In this document: positions 8,151-18,302 of the stretch, one piece after another
Layout of the letters: every line of letters starts with the position of its first letter
How positions within the stretch are numbered: position 1 is the first letter of the stretch
Position numbers and translations under genes: made by a program
Origin: Chryseobacterium camelliae
GTDB taxonomy: Bacteria > Bacteroidota > Bacteroidia > Flavobacteriales > Weeksellaceae
Assembly: GCF_027920545.1 (NCBI RefSeq)
Contig: NZ_CP115859.1
Location: 1 to 64,000, forward strand
DNA: 64,000 bases
Reading direction: 5' to 3'
Notes under the pieces: generated by a model
Seen by the model: only the letters and a program-made list of their open reading frames with translations
Databases searched by the model: none
What the model was told of the DNA's origin: nothing

Positions 8151-9743
8151 ATGTACAATAAAGGATTATACAACGACTGGGTTCCGAAACCGGTGCAGCT
8201 TTTGCTGATCGTATTGCTTCTTGCTGTAGTAATGCCTCTTGGTGGAGTATATACAGGGAATGTAAGCTATGTGGTGAACGGAACCGGAGCGATGACAGAA
8301 TATTTCATGTGGGCGAATTATGCGACGACGATTGGGATGGGAGCGTGTATGCCTATTGTTCTCAGAATGAAAATGAGATTTAAAGTCCGGGATAAAATGA
8401 CGTTTTTGCTGGTTCTTTTGGGGCTATTGAGCTATTTAAATTCAACGACTTTTGACCCGATGATTTTTGTTTTTTCATCATTACTCATCGGATTTTTAAA
8501 AATGATGGTTACGATAGAGCTATTCCTGCCCTTAATGATGATGATCGGAAACAGAGGAATGTTTTACGGGGCGTTTTATACTTTTGTTTTAGTGCTCAAC
8601 CAAATTTCTGCATATTATGCGGCAGCAATTTCCATTCTCTATAACTGGCAGCATTTTTATGTGATTATGGCGGTTGCATGCTTTGTTTTAGCTTTGCTGC
8701 ATTGGCTGCTGATGCATGATAAATATTTTGCTTTAAAGGTTCCGTTACATTATATCGATTGGTTAAGTGTTTTGCTTTTCGTATCTGCCTTTATGTTTTC
8801 GGCGTATGTTTTTTCATTCGGGAAACAACAGGACTGGCTCAATTCAAAAAATATAGTCAATGCAAGTATTGCGGCTTTTGTGAGCTTTGCATTGTTGGCT
8901 ATTCGTCAGTTCACGTTGAAAAGACCTTATATATCTTTTAAAATATTTACTAAAAACAACGTTCAGCATGGATTATTTATGCTGCTCATGCTCGGAATGT
9001 TTTTAGGAACGACTTCCATTCAGAATACTTTTGCAGTTGGGGTTTTGGGCTATGATCAATTAACCAACGCTAAATTAAATCTGCTGATGATTCCGGGATT
9101 AATTTTAGCAGGAGCAATTGCCATATTTTGGTTTAAAAAAGAAATTCCGTTAAAGATGTTTATTTTTTCAGGTTTTTCAACAATGATAGGGTATTCAATG
9201 GTCATGTACTTTTCCATGGTGCTGGAATTTAATTATGAAAACTGGTATTTACCTATGTTTTTGAAAGGCTATGGAATGGGTTCACTATTCATCTCGGTTT
9301 GGTTTTATACATTGGATAAACTGGAAATGGATGATATGTTGGCGGCTATCGGATTGGTATTGGTTTGGAGAACTTTTTTAGCGGTTGGATTTTTCTCTGC
9401 AGTCTATGCTTGGTTCCAATACCGTTTTCAGGTAGTGGCTGTCGGTGATCTGGCCGTTTATATGGATGGAATGACAATAACACCGCAAAATGTGGCTGCC
9501 AATATGAAGACTATTCAATTGAATGCTATTATTATAGCAGGTAAAAAAATATTCGGATATATTATTCTGGCTGGGTTAGGAGTCTTGATTTATGTGTTCA
9601 CTCATCATTTTGGAAAAGAACGTTTCGAGTATGCAAGATTTGTTAAAATATTAAGCGGAAAATCTGCTTTAGCAAGAAAACGGCTTCGCGAAAGAAAAAG
9701 ATTTATAGAAGAAATAAAAGAAACAACCGGATCTGCGGTTTAA
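8151..9743 (+). CDS. MFS multidrug transporter (EmrB-like)
   Basis: A 530-residue inner-membrane proton-driven exporter with about 14 hydrophobic segments, as in the DHA2/EmrB branch of the major facilitator superfamily, and a basic C-terminal tail (LARKRLRERKRFIEE). The start at 8151 (MYNKGLYNDWVPKPVQ) is chosen because the longer frame from 8085 runs through the R4 repeat and lacks family character. It completes the TolC-HlyD-MFS set. Substrate unknown; drugs, bile-like compounds or fatty acids are usual for this class. Confidence 0.9.
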   Translation: MYNKGLYNDWVPKPVQLLLIVLLLAVVMPLGGVYTGNVSYVVNGTGAMTEYFMWANYATTIGMGACMPIVLRMKMRFKVRDKMTFLLVLLGLLSYLNSTTFDPMIFVFSSLLIGFLKMMVTIELFLPLMMMIGNRGMFYGAFYTFVLVLNQISAYYAAAISILYNWQHFYVIMAVACFVLALLHWLLMHDKYFALKVPLHYIDWLSVLLFVSAFMFSAYVFSFGKQQDWLNSKNIVNASIAAFVSFALLAIRQFTLKRPYISFKIFTKNNVQHGLFMLLMLGMFLGTTSIQNTFAVGVLGYDQLTNAKLNLLMIPGLILAGAIAIFWFKKEIPLKMFIFSGFSTMIGYSMVMYFSMVLEFNYENWYLPMFLKGYGMGSLFISVWFYTLDKLEMDDMLAAIGLVLVWRTFLAVGFFSAVYAWFQYRFQVVAVGDLAVYMDGMTITPQNVAANMKTIQLNAIIIAGKKIFGYIILAGLGVLIYVFTHHFGKERFEYARFVKILSGKSALARKRLRERKRFIEEIKETTGSAV

Positions 9744-9763
9744 GGATACCTTGTTTTTCATTT

Positions 9764-9798
9764 GTAAAACTCCATTTTATTGTAAGATGGGGTTTTAC
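9764..9798 (+). terminator. Terminator of the efflux operon
   Basis: GTAAAACTCCATTTT and AAGATGGGGTTTTAC pair over 15 bp with two wobble or mismatched positions around a 5-nt loop, followed by CTTTAT. It lies 20 nt past the MFS stop. Confidence 0.65.
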
Positions 9799-9914
9799 TT
9801 TATAGATTAAACATTTATTTAATAATATGAAAGATTTCATATCGTTTTATTTTTATTTAGAAGTAATAAAAATTATTTTTGAAAATATTTTTATAAAAAA
9901 TTTAATCAAGAAGA

Positions 9915-12128
9915 ATGAAAAAGCATTATGTTGTTGCCGCTTTACTGGTTTCAGGAGCTGTATTTTCTCAAACTACCACAGATTCTATAACCTCTAAAAA
10001 TATTGAGGATGTGGTCATTGTAGCTTCAAGAAAACCTACAAAAATTTCAGAAATTCCGGGTACGGTTTGGGTTGTTCAGAAAGAAAAAATACAGGAACAG
10101 GTAAAGAGCGGAGTTCCCATTAAAGAAATGTTATCTATTCTAATTCCGAGTATGGATATCGGTCCGCAGGGAAGAACCAACTACGGACAAAATATGCGTG
10201 GGCGTTCTGCTTTAATTATGATTGATGGAGTATCATTGAACAGTATCCGTACAATCAGCCGGCAGCTTGATGCGATTGATCCTTTTAATATTGAAAGAAT
10301 CGAAGTTCTTTCCGGGGCGAGTTCAATTTACGGAGGCAATGCGACGGGAGGGATTATTAATATTATTACCAAAGCTCCTTCGAAAACCGGAATTAGCGGG
10401 GAAACAGAAGTTGGGGTACGTACCGGATTTATGGGGAATGATGATCATGATTTCCGTGCGGCACAATCCATTGCAGCAAAGGGTGAGAAACTTTTCGGAA
10501 GATTAGGTGTTGCTTATCAGCAAAACGGTGGGGTTTACGGAGCGGATCAAAATCAGGTTCTTACGGATATTACACAAACGGATCTTCAATATAACCAGTC
10601 ATTGGATATTTTAGCAACCGGAGGGTATAAGTTTAATAATACTCATAAAATTACCGCTTCTGTTCAATATTATAATTCTAAGTTTAATGGTGATCGCAGT
10701 TTATACTTAGGTCAAAACCTTGCTGCTTTTAATACAAAAAATGCAAGTCTATTGGAGATGAGAGATGGTTTTTCTTCAGATAAAAATATTGGAACGGAAC
10801 GTTATATGGGAACTTTAACCTATAATGGAAATAATATCTTGGGAGGTCAGGATTTGTATGTACAGTTGGCAACCAGAGGTGAAAAATTAGGTTTCTATCC
10901 GTTTCCGGGAACGGTAAAATTACCGGCTACGACTTCTTATATGTCTTCTTCACAACAAAATACTTTTTATTCGGGCTTAAAAGCTTTGCTGTCAAAATCC
11001 TGGAGAGGGCTGAATGTAACGTATGGAGTAGACATAGATTTGGAGAAGTTTGAAGGGACTCAGTCGGTTTATGATATCGCTAAAACCATGTCGAGTGGAG
11101 GGTTAATTAATGAAACAAAATACAGCCTGGGAAGATATCCTACCAACCATTCTGAAAGTTATGCAGGCTATGTTCAGGCAAAATACAATATTCTGCCAAA
11201 ATTACAGCTTAATGGAGGGATAAGATATCAGAATATGAATGTGAGAGTGGATGATTTCATAGGATCACAACAGCAAACTCAGGTGGCTATGGGATATGGA
11301 ATATCCGCATCTGCAATTCCGGGAGGAAAAAGTTCTTATAATGTGACTCTTGCGAATGCAGGATTGTTGTACAAATTTAATGAGCAACATCAAGTTTGGG
11401 GAACTTTCTCACAAGGAGTAAGTTTGGCAGATCCATCAAAATACTACGGAATTGGAGTTTATAATTTAAATACAAGCACAGGAAACTGGGATGTGATTTC
11501 AAGTATTAATGTAAAAGAACAGCCTTTGCAGGCGATTAAGACCAATCAGTTTGAAGTTGGCTATCGTATAAGTAAAGGTGGATTGAGAGGTCAGGTTGCC
11601 GGATTCTTAAGTACTTCGGATAAAAATATTACCGTAGACAGAACGACTTTCCAGATTTTGGTTAATGATCTGAAATTAAGAAATATGGGAATTGAAGCTG
11701 AGGTTTCTTACAGCATGAATAACGGAGTGTATTTCGGAGCCAGTGGATTGCTAATCCAGTCTCAGGTTGATAACAAAGGGGCGTGGCAAAAGCAGGAAAT
11801 TTATAACGCCTCTCCGTCCAAGTTGGTGACGTATATCGGGTATAATGTTAAAAACTGGTCATTCAGATTCCAGTCACTGCAAAACTTCAAATTGAAAGAT
11901 GATATTAATAATGAAATTGACGGGTATAACACATCCGATTTAATGGCAGGTTACCGATTCAATTGGGGGAAATTTAATTTAGGAATTCAGAATATCTTTA
12001 ATACAGATTATCAAACGATCTGGAGTAAACGTTCTCAGGTATTGTATTCTTCATATGGACTTCCTGAACTGTTTAATTATAAAGGAAGGGGAAGAACATA
12101 TAATCTTTCCTATACTTTCGAATTCTAA
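9915..12128 (+). CDS. TonB-dependent siderophore receptor, IutA-like
   Basis: A 737-residue outer-membrane receptor with a signal peptide (about 1-18, VFSQ), a plug domain starting near residue 35, and a 22-strand barrel ending in the aromatic YTFEF. The plug segments NYGQNMRGRSALIMIDGV and RQLDAIDPFNIERIEVLSG closely resemble the ferric-aerobactin receptor IutA, so iron-siderophore import is the likely role. No siderophore genes are adjacent, so it may use foreign siderophores. Single gene with its own terminator. Confidence 0.92.
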   Translation: MKKHYVVAALLVSGAVFSQTTTDSITSKNIEDVVIVASRKPTKISEIPGTVWVVQKEKIQEQVKSGVPIKEMLSILIPSMDIGPQGRTNYGQNMRGRSALIMIDGVSLNSIRTISRQLDAIDPFNIERIEVLSGASSIYGGNATGGIINIITKAPSKTGISGETEVGVRTGFMGNDDHDFRAAQSIAAKGEKLFGRLGVAYQQNGGVYGADQNQVLTDITQTDLQYNQSLDILATGGYKFNNTHKITASVQYYNSKFNGDRSLYLGQNLAAFNTKNASLLEMRDGFSSDKNIGTERYMGTLTYNGNNILGGQDLYVQLATRGEKLGFYPFPGTVKLPATTSYMSSSQQNTFYSGLKALLSKSWRGLNVTYGVDIDLEKFEGTQSVYDIAKTMSSGGLINETKYSLGRYPTNHSESYAGYVQAKYNILPKLQLNGGIRYQNMNVRVDDFIGSQQQTQVAMGYGISASAIPGGKSSYNVTLANAGLLYKFNEQHQVWGTFSQGVSLADPSKYYGIGVYNLNTSTGNWDVISSINVKEQPLQAIKTNQFEVGYRISKGGLRGQVAGFLSTSDKNITVDRTTFQILVNDLKLRNMGIEAEVSYSMNNGVYFGASGLLIQSQVDNKGAWQKQEIYNASPSKLVTYIGYNVKNWSFRFQSLQNFKLKDDINNEIDGYNTSDLMAGYRFNWGKFNLGIQNIFNTDYQTIWSKRSQVLYSSYGLPELFNYKGRGRTYNLSYTFEF

Positions 12129-12143
12129 TTCTATATAAAACAA

Positions 12144-12175
12144 AAACAGACTTCCTTTAATTAGTAAGTCTGTTT
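12144..12175. terminator. Bidirectional terminator between the TonB receptor and the AAA ATPase gene
   Basis: AAACAGACTT and AAGTCTGTTT form a perfect 10-bp stem with a 12-nt loop and a T-run. The flanking genes converge here, so it can serve both. Confidence 0.8.
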
Positions 12176-12199
12176 TTTTATAAGCTGATCAGGTAATTT

Positions 12200-13654
12200 T
12201 TAATTACGGAAATACTGTCTCACATCCGCCGAATCAAAAGTATAGTCTGCCTGGTTTTCAGATTTATCTAATTTTTTGCTGATGGTTAAAGCCCATAAAA
12301 CAAGTTCTTTGCAGAAATTCTGATCTTCTTTGCTCAGTTCGGAAGAATTTTCTTCCACTACAGCTATGAGTGGTTGTACCTTATCCAGTTTAGCATAAAA
12401 TTCTTTATCCGTATCTGCATAATTTAACTCAAGCTGATGGTTAGAAAACCACTGAATCAAGTCGGTATAAGGTGTTTTAATTCCTTCTTTTTCCAGTTTT
12501 GAAATACGCGGGAAAATATCCTCAAACAATCTCATAATGGCCTGATCAATCAGGATTTTAGCGACATGATCTGCACCTTCCTGTTCACCTTCATATACCA
12601 ATTCAATTTTTCCGGTGATAGAAGGAATAATAGACATAAAATCTAAAAGACGGATGTTGGTTTTTTCTGAACCGGTTTCCAGAAGGCGCAATTTAGCCGC
12701 TGCATAAAGATTTTCCATGGCACTGATCGTCAATCTTGCACTCACTCCGCTTTTAGCATCAACATATTCACTGTCTCTGGCAACGAAAGCCACTTCTTCC
12801 AAAAGATTTTTCGCTAAATCAGAAATGTGGATTTTTTCACGATCTTCCGGGGAAATCAAAGCTTCCTGCTCGGTAATCTGTTTGGCAAGTTCAACACTTT
12901 TCGGGTAATGAGTGAAAATCTGAGAACCGATTCTGTCTTTTAAAGGTGTTACAATGCTTCCTCTGTTGGTATAATCTTCAGGATTTGCCGTAAATACAAA
13001 CTGAATATCCAAAGGCATTCTCAACTGGAAACCTCTGATCTGAATGTCCCCTTCCTGTAAAATATTAAATAAAGAAACCTGGATTCTTGCCTGTAAGTCG
13101 GGTAATTCATTCAAAACAAAAATAGAACGGTTGGCTCTTGGAATCATTCCATAATGCAAAACACGCTCGTCAGAATAAGGCAATTTTAAAGTCGCAGCTT
13201 TAATAGGATCGATGTCCCCAATTAAATCGGCAATATTTACATCAGGAGTTGCCAGTTTTTCAAAAAAACGGTCTGAACGGTGAACCCATGAAACCGGTGT
13301 TTCGTCACCAAGCTCTGCAACCAGGTCTCTTGCATATTTTGAAATCGGCTGAAACGGACTGTCATTAATTTCAGAACCTTTTACAATCGGCATATATTCG
13401 TCCAAAAGATTCACCATGCTTCTTGCAATCCTTGTTTTGGCCTGTCCGCGCAATCCTAGAAGATTAATGTGATGACCAGCCAGAATCGCTTTTTTCAATT
13501 GCGGGATTACGGTATCTTCATAGCCGAAAAGTCCTTCAAAAACGGGTTCTTTCGCTTTGATTTTAGCCATTAAATTAGCCTGGATTTCCTGGTTGATGGT
13601 TTTATTTGTATATCCTGAATTTTTTAATTCTTTAAATGTTGTATCGTTTTTCAT
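12200..13654 (-). CDS. MoxR/ChlI-type AAA+ ATPase
   Basis: A 484-residue AAA+ ATPase of the helix-2-insert clade (MoxR, magnesium-chelatase subunit I). Walker A GLRGQAKT is at 67-74 and the Walker B equivalent FVLNELPDL at 179-187. It is paired with an upstream von Willebrand A protein, the usual arrangement for MoxR-VWA chaperone pairs that remodel or load cofactors into partner proteins. Databases often name it magnesium chelatase, but no ChlH-like subunit is present, so that label is probably wrong. The target is unknown. Confidence 0.88.
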   Translation of the reverse strand: MKNDTTFKELKNSGYTNKTINQEIQANLMAKIKAKEPVFEGLFGYEDTVIPQLKKAILAGHHINLLGLRGQAKTRIARSMVNLLDEYMPIVKGSEINDSPFQPISKYARDLVAELGDETPVSWVHRSDRFFEKLATPDVNIADLIGDIDPIKAATLKLPYSDERVLHYGMIPRANRSIFVLNELPDLQARIQVSLFNILQEGDIQIRGFQLRMPLDIQFVFTANPEDYTNRGSIVTPLKDRIGSQIFTHYPKSVELAKQITEQEALISPEDREKIHISDLAKNLLEEVAFVARDSEYVDAKSGVSARLTISAMENLYAAAKLRLLETGSEKTNIRLLDFMSIIPSITGKIELVYEGEQEGADHVAKILIDQAIMRLFEDIFPRISKLEKEGIKTPYTDLIQWFSNHQLELNYADTDKEFYAKLDKVQPLIAVVEENSSELSKEDQNFCKELVLWALTISKKLDKSENQADYTFDSADVRQYFRN

Positions 13655-13753
13655 TTGTTTAATGATATAATGTTTATAGAGCAGTATTAATTTAATGCTT
13701 CACTAAGGCTTTATAGTAGCTAACCGCTTTATTTTAGTTTGTAAAGACATTTC

Positions 13754-13785
13754 ACTTTTTACTTTTTACTTTTTACTTTTTACTT
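13754..13785. repeat. Tandem heptamer ACTTTTT, four copies
   Basis: Four full copies of ACTTTTT and a partial fifth lie between the two minus-strand genes of the AAA/VWA pair. Slippage would change their spacing by 7-bp steps. Confidence 0.85.
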
Positions 13786-13794
13786 GACTCTTTT

Positions 13795-14934
13795 TTAAAT
13801 CCTTTTAATTCTATTTTTCTCATAATCTTCAAAAATCATCTGCCCTAGTCCTGAAAGTCCTGTAAGAAAAGCTTTTCCTTTATTTTGAGCTGTGAAAATT
13901 TCAACAAATTTCCGGAGATAAGGATCCTGTGCAATCATAAAGGTGGTGATCGGAATTTTCAGTTTTCTTGCCTGTGCTGCTTTATGAAGGCATTCGGAAA
14001 CAATCCTTTCATCGAGTCCTACGCTGTTCATATAATATTCTCCATTCGGTAACTTCAGACAGCTCGGTTTTCCGTCGGTAATCATGAAGATCTGTTTGTT
14101 GGTATTTCTTTTTCTTCTCAGAATATCCATTGCCAGTTCCAATCCGGCAACCGTATTGGTATGATATGGCCCTACCTGTAAATAAGGAAGATCTTTAATT
14201 TTGATAGGCCATGCTTCATTTCCGAAAACAATAATATCAATAGAATCTTTCGGGTATTTTCGTTTGATGAGTTCCACCAGAGCCATGGCTACTTTTTTGG
14301 CAGGAGTAATCCGGTCTTCACCATATAAAATCATTGAGTGACTGATGTCTATCATTAAAACCGTGCTCATCTGAGCTTTATGTTTGGTTTCTTCTACGAT
14401 GAGGTCATCTTCCGTCATTCTGAGGTCCGAAATTCCGTTGTTGATCTGGGCGTTTTTCAGACTTTCCGTCATATTTACGGCTGATAAATCATCTCCATAC
14501 TGGAAATTTCGGTTTTCACCATCACGTTCATCTCCGGTTCCTGTTTTGTTGGTACGGTGGTTTCCGACACCGCTTTTCTGGAGTTTTCCGAAAATCTGAT
14601 CCAGAGCATATTCACGCAATGCCGCTTCCAGTTTTGCGGTCAGTACATTTTTGCCTTCTCCGGTTCCTGAATTACCGTCTTCAGGATCTTCAGCTTTGAT
14701 ATATCCGCGTTTTTTCAGATCTTCTTCAAAATCTTCAAGACTATATTCATCATTGAAAATATTGTATTCCCTGTCGAGCATATCGAGCCATTCAAAAGCT
14801 TCCTCAAGATCTCCGGAAGTGTGGATGAGCAAGTCTCTGAATACATCGAAAACCCTGTCGAAATTGGAAATTTCCTCCGGAACATGTTTACTGAAAGTAA
14901 AACCCTGATGAACATTAAAACTTTTATTTGTCAT
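13795..14934 (-). CDS. von Willebrand factor A domain protein, partner of the AAA ATPase
   Basis: A 379-residue protein with an acidic helical N-terminal half (about 1-185) and a C-terminal VWA domain. The metal-ion-dependent adhesion site is intact: MIDISHS at 194-200 (DxSxS), a conserved Thr in YHTNTVAGLE and the aspartate of MITDGKPS. MIDAS domains bind protein partners through a divalent metal; together with the AAA ATPase encoded downstream it would recruit or remodel a client. No signal peptide, so cytoplasmic. The two genes probably form one minus-strand operon despite a 140-nt spacer. Confidence 0.9.
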   Translation of the reverse strand: MTNKSFNVHQGFTFSKHVPEEISNFDRVFDVFRDLLIHTSGDLEEAFEWLDMLDREYNIFNDEYSLEDFEEDLKKRGYIKAEDPEDGNSGTGEGKNVLTAKLEAALREYALDQIFGKLQKSGVGNHRTNKTGTGDERDGENRNFQYGDDLSAVNMTESLKNAQINNGISDLRMTEDDLIVEETKHKAQMSTVLMIDISHSMILYGEDRITPAKKVAMALVELIKRKYPKDSIDIIVFGNEAWPIKIKDLPYLQVGPYHTNTVAGLELAMDILRRKRNTNKQIFMITDGKPSCLKLPNGEYYMNSVGLDERIVSECLHKAAQARKLKIPITTFMIAQDPYLRKFVEIFTAQNKGKAFLTGLSGLGQMIFEDYEKNRIKRI

Positions 14935-15088
14935 GAGGCTGTTCTTGTATTTAAAAGAGACAAGTTAGGAAAATATTGTAAGAAGAATACCGCTTGAAAA
15001 ATAGAAAATGTTAATGATACTTATAAAACATTTAGCATGATCTTGAGATTAAGACAGAAGAATATTGTTCGTTTCTTTTAGAACATAT

Positions 15089-15096
15089 TATCTTTG
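15089..15096 (+). promoter_or_regulatory. Promoter -7 box of the methyltransferase gene
   Basis: TATCTTTG is a perfect TAnnTTTG box, 17 nt before the ATG at 15114. Confidence 0.7.
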
Positions 15097-15113
15097 CATT
15101 CATATTGACAACT

Positions 15114-15821
15114 ATGAAAGATTTAATGGGCAGGGCGATTTGGGATTATTATCAAAACGAAAATCCTGAAGACCTGCAGACTGAAACTTCAATTTCCGAA
15201 CTGGACGAGCTTCCGGTGGACTATCTTTTCCGAGATTTTGAAGACATGAATGATATTGAGCAAAAAGCGTTGGAATTATCTAAAGGTAAAACGTTGGATA
15301 TCGGTGCAGGAGCCGGATCGCATTCTTTATATCTTCAAAATGATAGAAATCTTGATGTTACTGCATTAGATATTTCACCAAAATCCATTGAAGTCTGCAA
15401 ATTGAGAGGAATCAAAAAAGCGGTTACTGAAAATATGCTTCATTTCGAAGGAGAAACTTTTGATACGATTGTTTTGTTAATGAACGGAACCGGAATTTTC
15501 CAAAGCCTTACTGTTATTGATATTTATCTTAAAAAATTACATTCTTTATTAAACGAAAAAGGTCAGATTCTGATTGACAGTACCGATATTTTATATATGT
15601 TTGATCGTGATGAAGATGGCGGAGTTTATATTCCGGCAGAAGGATATTACGGAGAACTGGATTATATCGTCCATTACAAAGGAGAATCCGAAGATCCGAT
15701 CAAATGGCTGTATCTTGATTTTAATACCCTGAAAAACGCAGCTGAAAACAATGGATTTGCAATTGAAAAAGTTTTGCAGGACGAAGATGCCTATTTAGCG
15801 AGATTGACTAAAAATAGATAG
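15114..15821 (+). CDS. Class I SAM-dependent methyltransferase
   Basis: A 235-residue cytoplasmic methyltransferase with motif I LDIGAGAGSHSLYL near residue 60 and motif II LDVTALDIS, the Rossmann SAM pocket. The start at 15114 is preferred to an in-frame TTG at 15105 because ATG follows the promoter with a normal leader. The substrate cannot be told; the fold resembles small-molecule and lipid methylases. It converges on metG with a shared terminator. Confidence 0.87.
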   Translation: MKDLMGRAIWDYYQNENPEDLQTETSISELDELPVDYLFRDFEDMNDIEQKALELSKGKTLDIGAGAGSHSLYLQNDRNLDVTALDISPKSIEVCKLRGIKKAVTENMLHFEGETFDTIVLLMNGTGIFQSLTVIDIYLKKLHSLLNEKGQILIDSTDILYMFDRDEDGGVYIPAEGYYGELDYIVHYKGESEDPIKWLYLDFNTLKNAAENNGFAIEKVLQDEDAYLARLTKNR

Positions 15822-15826
15822 TATTT

Positions 15827-15923
15827 GTCATTCTGACGAAGGAAGAATCTCTTTTGTATTTAAATTTAAAATAGATTATTGATTTCGCTTTCTGAGCTAT
15901 GTTCGTAAACATTCAGAATGACA
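15827..15923. repeat. Dispersed palindromic repeat, family R1 copy 2
   Basis: GTCATTCTGACGAAGGAAGA near the left end and CATTCAGAATGAC at the right end repeat the boundaries of the unit at 2806-2882, with a diverged middle. Confidence 0.75.
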
Positions 15924-15944
15924 AGCAACGTACTTAAAAATAAA

Positions 15945-15971
15945 AAATCCACATGAATTTCATGTGGATTT
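15945..15971. terminator. Bidirectional terminator
   Basis: AAATCCACATG and CATGTGGATTT form a perfect 11-bp stem with loop AATTT and T/A tails on both sides, between convergent genes. Confidence 0.85.
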
Positions 15972-15992
15972 CTTTTTATTTAGAATGGTAAA

Positions 15993-18029
15993 TTATCCTA
16001 TTTCAATACCGTTCTCAACATTGCTGTCATCCGGTGTTACAAAAGATAATTTTCCGTCTGGTTTTGTTGTCAACAACAACATTCCCTGAGATTCAATTCC
16101 TCTGATTTTTCTTGGTGCAAGGTTTAATAAAATCATTACCTGTTTTCCAACTACTTCTTCCGGAGTGAAGCTTTCTGCAATCCCTGAAACCACAGTTCTT
16201 ACATCAACGCCTGTGTCAACAGTAAGCTTTAGTAATTTGTCTGCTTTTTCAACTTTTTCAGCTTCTAAAATTGTGGCTGTTCTTAAGTCGATTTTTGTAA
16301 AATCATCAAAAGTGATTTCGTCTTTCATAGGGTTTGCGTTAGGGTTTGTTTTCTTATTGTTTTGTTTCGTGTCTTCCAGCTTCTGGATTTGAGCTTCGAT
16401 AACATTGTCTTCGATTTTTGAGAAAAGAAGGGACGATTCATTGATTTTATGACCGGTTTCAATTAAAACAGATTTTGTCTCAACATCATTCCAATCAGAT
16501 TTTTGAATATTGAACATATTCAATAATTTTTCAGAACTGAAAGGCATGAACGGTTCACATAACTGAGCTAAAGCAACAGCAATCTGAGCTCCTACAAATA
16601 AAGACTGAGCTGCTTTTTCAGGATTGTCTTTAATGGTTTTCCAAGGTTCTTCCGTTTGAAGATACTGGTTTCCGAAACGAGCTAAGTTCATTAAAGCGGT
16701 CAATGAATTTCTGAATTCATAATTTTCCAGGAAACCTGAAATTTCTTTTGCAGCTTTATTAATTTCCATTAATTCAGGACTGTTAGCATCACCTTGAGGT
16801 ACAATCCCGTCGTAATATTTATGAATCAAAACCGCAACTCTGTTGATGAAATTCCCGAAAATTCCTACCAACTCAGAGTTATTCTTCGTCTGGAAATCTT
16901 TCCAGGTAAAATTATTATCCTTTGTTTCCGGAGCTGATGAAAGAAGAGCATATCTCAATACATCCTGCTGTCCCGGGAAATCTTCTACGTATTCGTGTGC
17001 CCAAACCGCCCAGTTTCTTGATGTTGAAATTTTATCATTTTCAAGATTCAGGAATTCAAAAGCAGGAACATTTTTCGGCATGATATAATCTCCGTGAGCT
17101 TTCATCATCGAAGGGAAAATAATACAGTGGAACACAATATTGTCTTTTCCGATGAAGTGAACTAAATCAGAGCTTTCGCTTTGCCAGTAATCTTTCCAGT
17201 CTTTTCCGTTTTTCGCGGCCCATTCTTTGGTAAAAGAAATATAGCCGATTGGTGCATCAAACCATACATATAATACTTTTCCTTCTGCGCCCGGAAGAGG
17301 AACAGGAACACCCCAGTTCAGATCTCTGGTCATTGCACGTGGTTTTAAACCATCATTTAACCAAGATTTTACCTGTCCGTAAACATTAGGTTTCCAGTCG
17401 TCTTTATGACCTTCAATAATCCATTCGTTTAGGAAGTCTTCATATTCATTTAATGGAAGATACCAGTTTTTTGTTTCCTTTAAAATAGGAACATTTCCGC
17501 TTAACATTGATTTTGGATTAATCAGTTCAGACGGTGAAAGGGTAGAACCGCATTTTTCACACTGGTCTCCGTAAGCGTTTTCGTTACCGCAATTCGGACA
17601 AGTTCCAACAATATATCTGTCCGCCAGGAATTCTCCTGCCTGTTCGTCAAAATACTGCTCAGATATTTCTTCCGTGAATTTCCCTTTTTCATAAAGAACC
17701 TTAAAGAAATCCTGGCTGGTCTCGTAATGGTTTTTAGAAGTTGTTCTCGAATATTCATCAAATGAAATCCCTAAATCTGAGAAAGATTTTTTGATGATCT
17801 CGTGGTATTTGTCAACGATATCTTGTGGGGTAACGCCTTCTTTTTTAGCTCTTATGGTAATAGGAATCCCGTGCTCATCTGATCCGCAGATAAACGCCAC
17901 ATCTTTTCCTGATCTTCTCTGAAATCTCGCATAAACATCTGCAGGAATGTAAACTCCAGCCAAATGCCCAATATGAACCGGCCCGTTTGCATATGGCAAA
18001 GCCGCCGTAATCATCTTTCTGTTTGACAT
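15993..18029 (-). CDS. metG: Methionyl-tRNA synthetase
   Basis: A 678-residue class I synthetase that charges tRNA-Met. The HIGH motif lies in [11 protein letters not shown] (residues 13-23), a four-cysteine zinc knuckle in [18 protein letters not shown], the KMSKS equivalent as KISTS, and the C-terminal tRNA-binding EMAP/Trbp111 domain starts at about 565 ([20 protein letters not shown]). Length and domain order match the dimeric bacterial type. A TATCTTTG promoter lies 22 nt upstream. Confidence 0.98.
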   Translation of the reverse strand: MSNRKMITAALPYANGPVHIGHLAGVYIPADVYARFQRRSGKDVAFICGSDEHGIPITIRAKKEGVTPQDIVDKYHEIIKKSFSDLGISFDEYSRTTSKNHYETSQDFFKVLYEKGKFTEEISEQYFDEQAGEFLADRYIVGTCPNCGNENAYGDQCEKCGSTLSPSELINPKSMLSGNVPILKETKNWYLPLNEYEDFLNEWIIEGHKDDWKPNVYGQVKSWLNDGLKPRAMTRDLNWGVPVPLPGAEGKVLYVWFDAPIGYISFTKEWAAKNGKDWKDYWQSESSDLVHFIGKDNIVFHCIIFPSMMKAHGDYIMPKNVPAFEFLNLENDKISTSRNWAVWAHEYVEDFPGQQDVLRYALLSSAPETKDNNFTWKDFQTKNNSELVGIFGNFINRVAVLIHKYYDGIVPQGDANSPELMEINKAAKEISGFLENYEFRNSLTALMNLARFGNQYLQTEEPWKTIKDNPEKAAQSLFVGAQIAVALAQLCEPFMPFSSEKLLNMFNIQKSDWNDVETKSVLIETGHKINESSLLFSKIEDNVIEAQIQKLEDTKQNNKKTNPNANPMKDEITFDDFTKIDLRTATILEAEKVEKADKLLKLTVDTGVDVRTVVSGIAESFTPEEVVGKQVMILLNLAPRKIRGIESQGMLLLTTKPDGKLSFVTPDDSNVENGIEIG

Positions 18030-18051
18030 TTATAGTATAGTTTTAAGTCTG

Positions 18052-18059
18052 CAAAGATA
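18052..18059 (-). promoter_or_regulatory. Promoter -7 box of metG
   Basis: Read on the minus strand the box is TATCTTTG, 22 nt before the metG ATG at 18029. Confidence 0.65.
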
Positions 18060-18063
18060 AAGA

Positions 18064-18288
18064 TTATCTGCCAAAATTACCCGATTTAGACCCTATAATA
18101 TCACGGAAGAATTTTTTAAATAAAGAATCTTTATCTGAATTAATGCCAATTGTTGGGAGTAATTTTTTATTTTTAAAGTTTATAAATAGCCATTTGTAAG
18201 GAGAATAATAAATTCTGAATAAGGCAATAAGAAATATAAAACAATAATCTAAAATGGAAAAGACACAGATTAAGATAAAAATATTCAA
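18064..18288 (-). CDS. Possible small membrane protein (uncertain)
   Basis: An open frame of 74 codons upstream of metG. It begins at a TTG, with no ATG in frame, has one hydrophobic N-terminal segment (about 2-25) and a basic C terminus ending GSKSGNFGR. The composition is plausible for a one-helix membrane protein, but the poor start and AT-rich context make a chance frame possible. I do not recognise it. Confidence 0.3.
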   Translation of the reverse strand: MNIFILICVFSILDYCFIFLIALFRIYYSPYKWLFINFKNKKLLPTIGINSDKDSLFKKFFRDIIGSKSGNFGR

Positions 18289-18302
18289 AATGTAATTTAA
18301 CT

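Noticed and set aside
12200..14934. Magnesium chelatase for chlorophyll-type pigments
   Set aside because: I- and D-like subunits resemble MoxR-VWA pairs in general, and there is no H subunit or pigment gene nearby.
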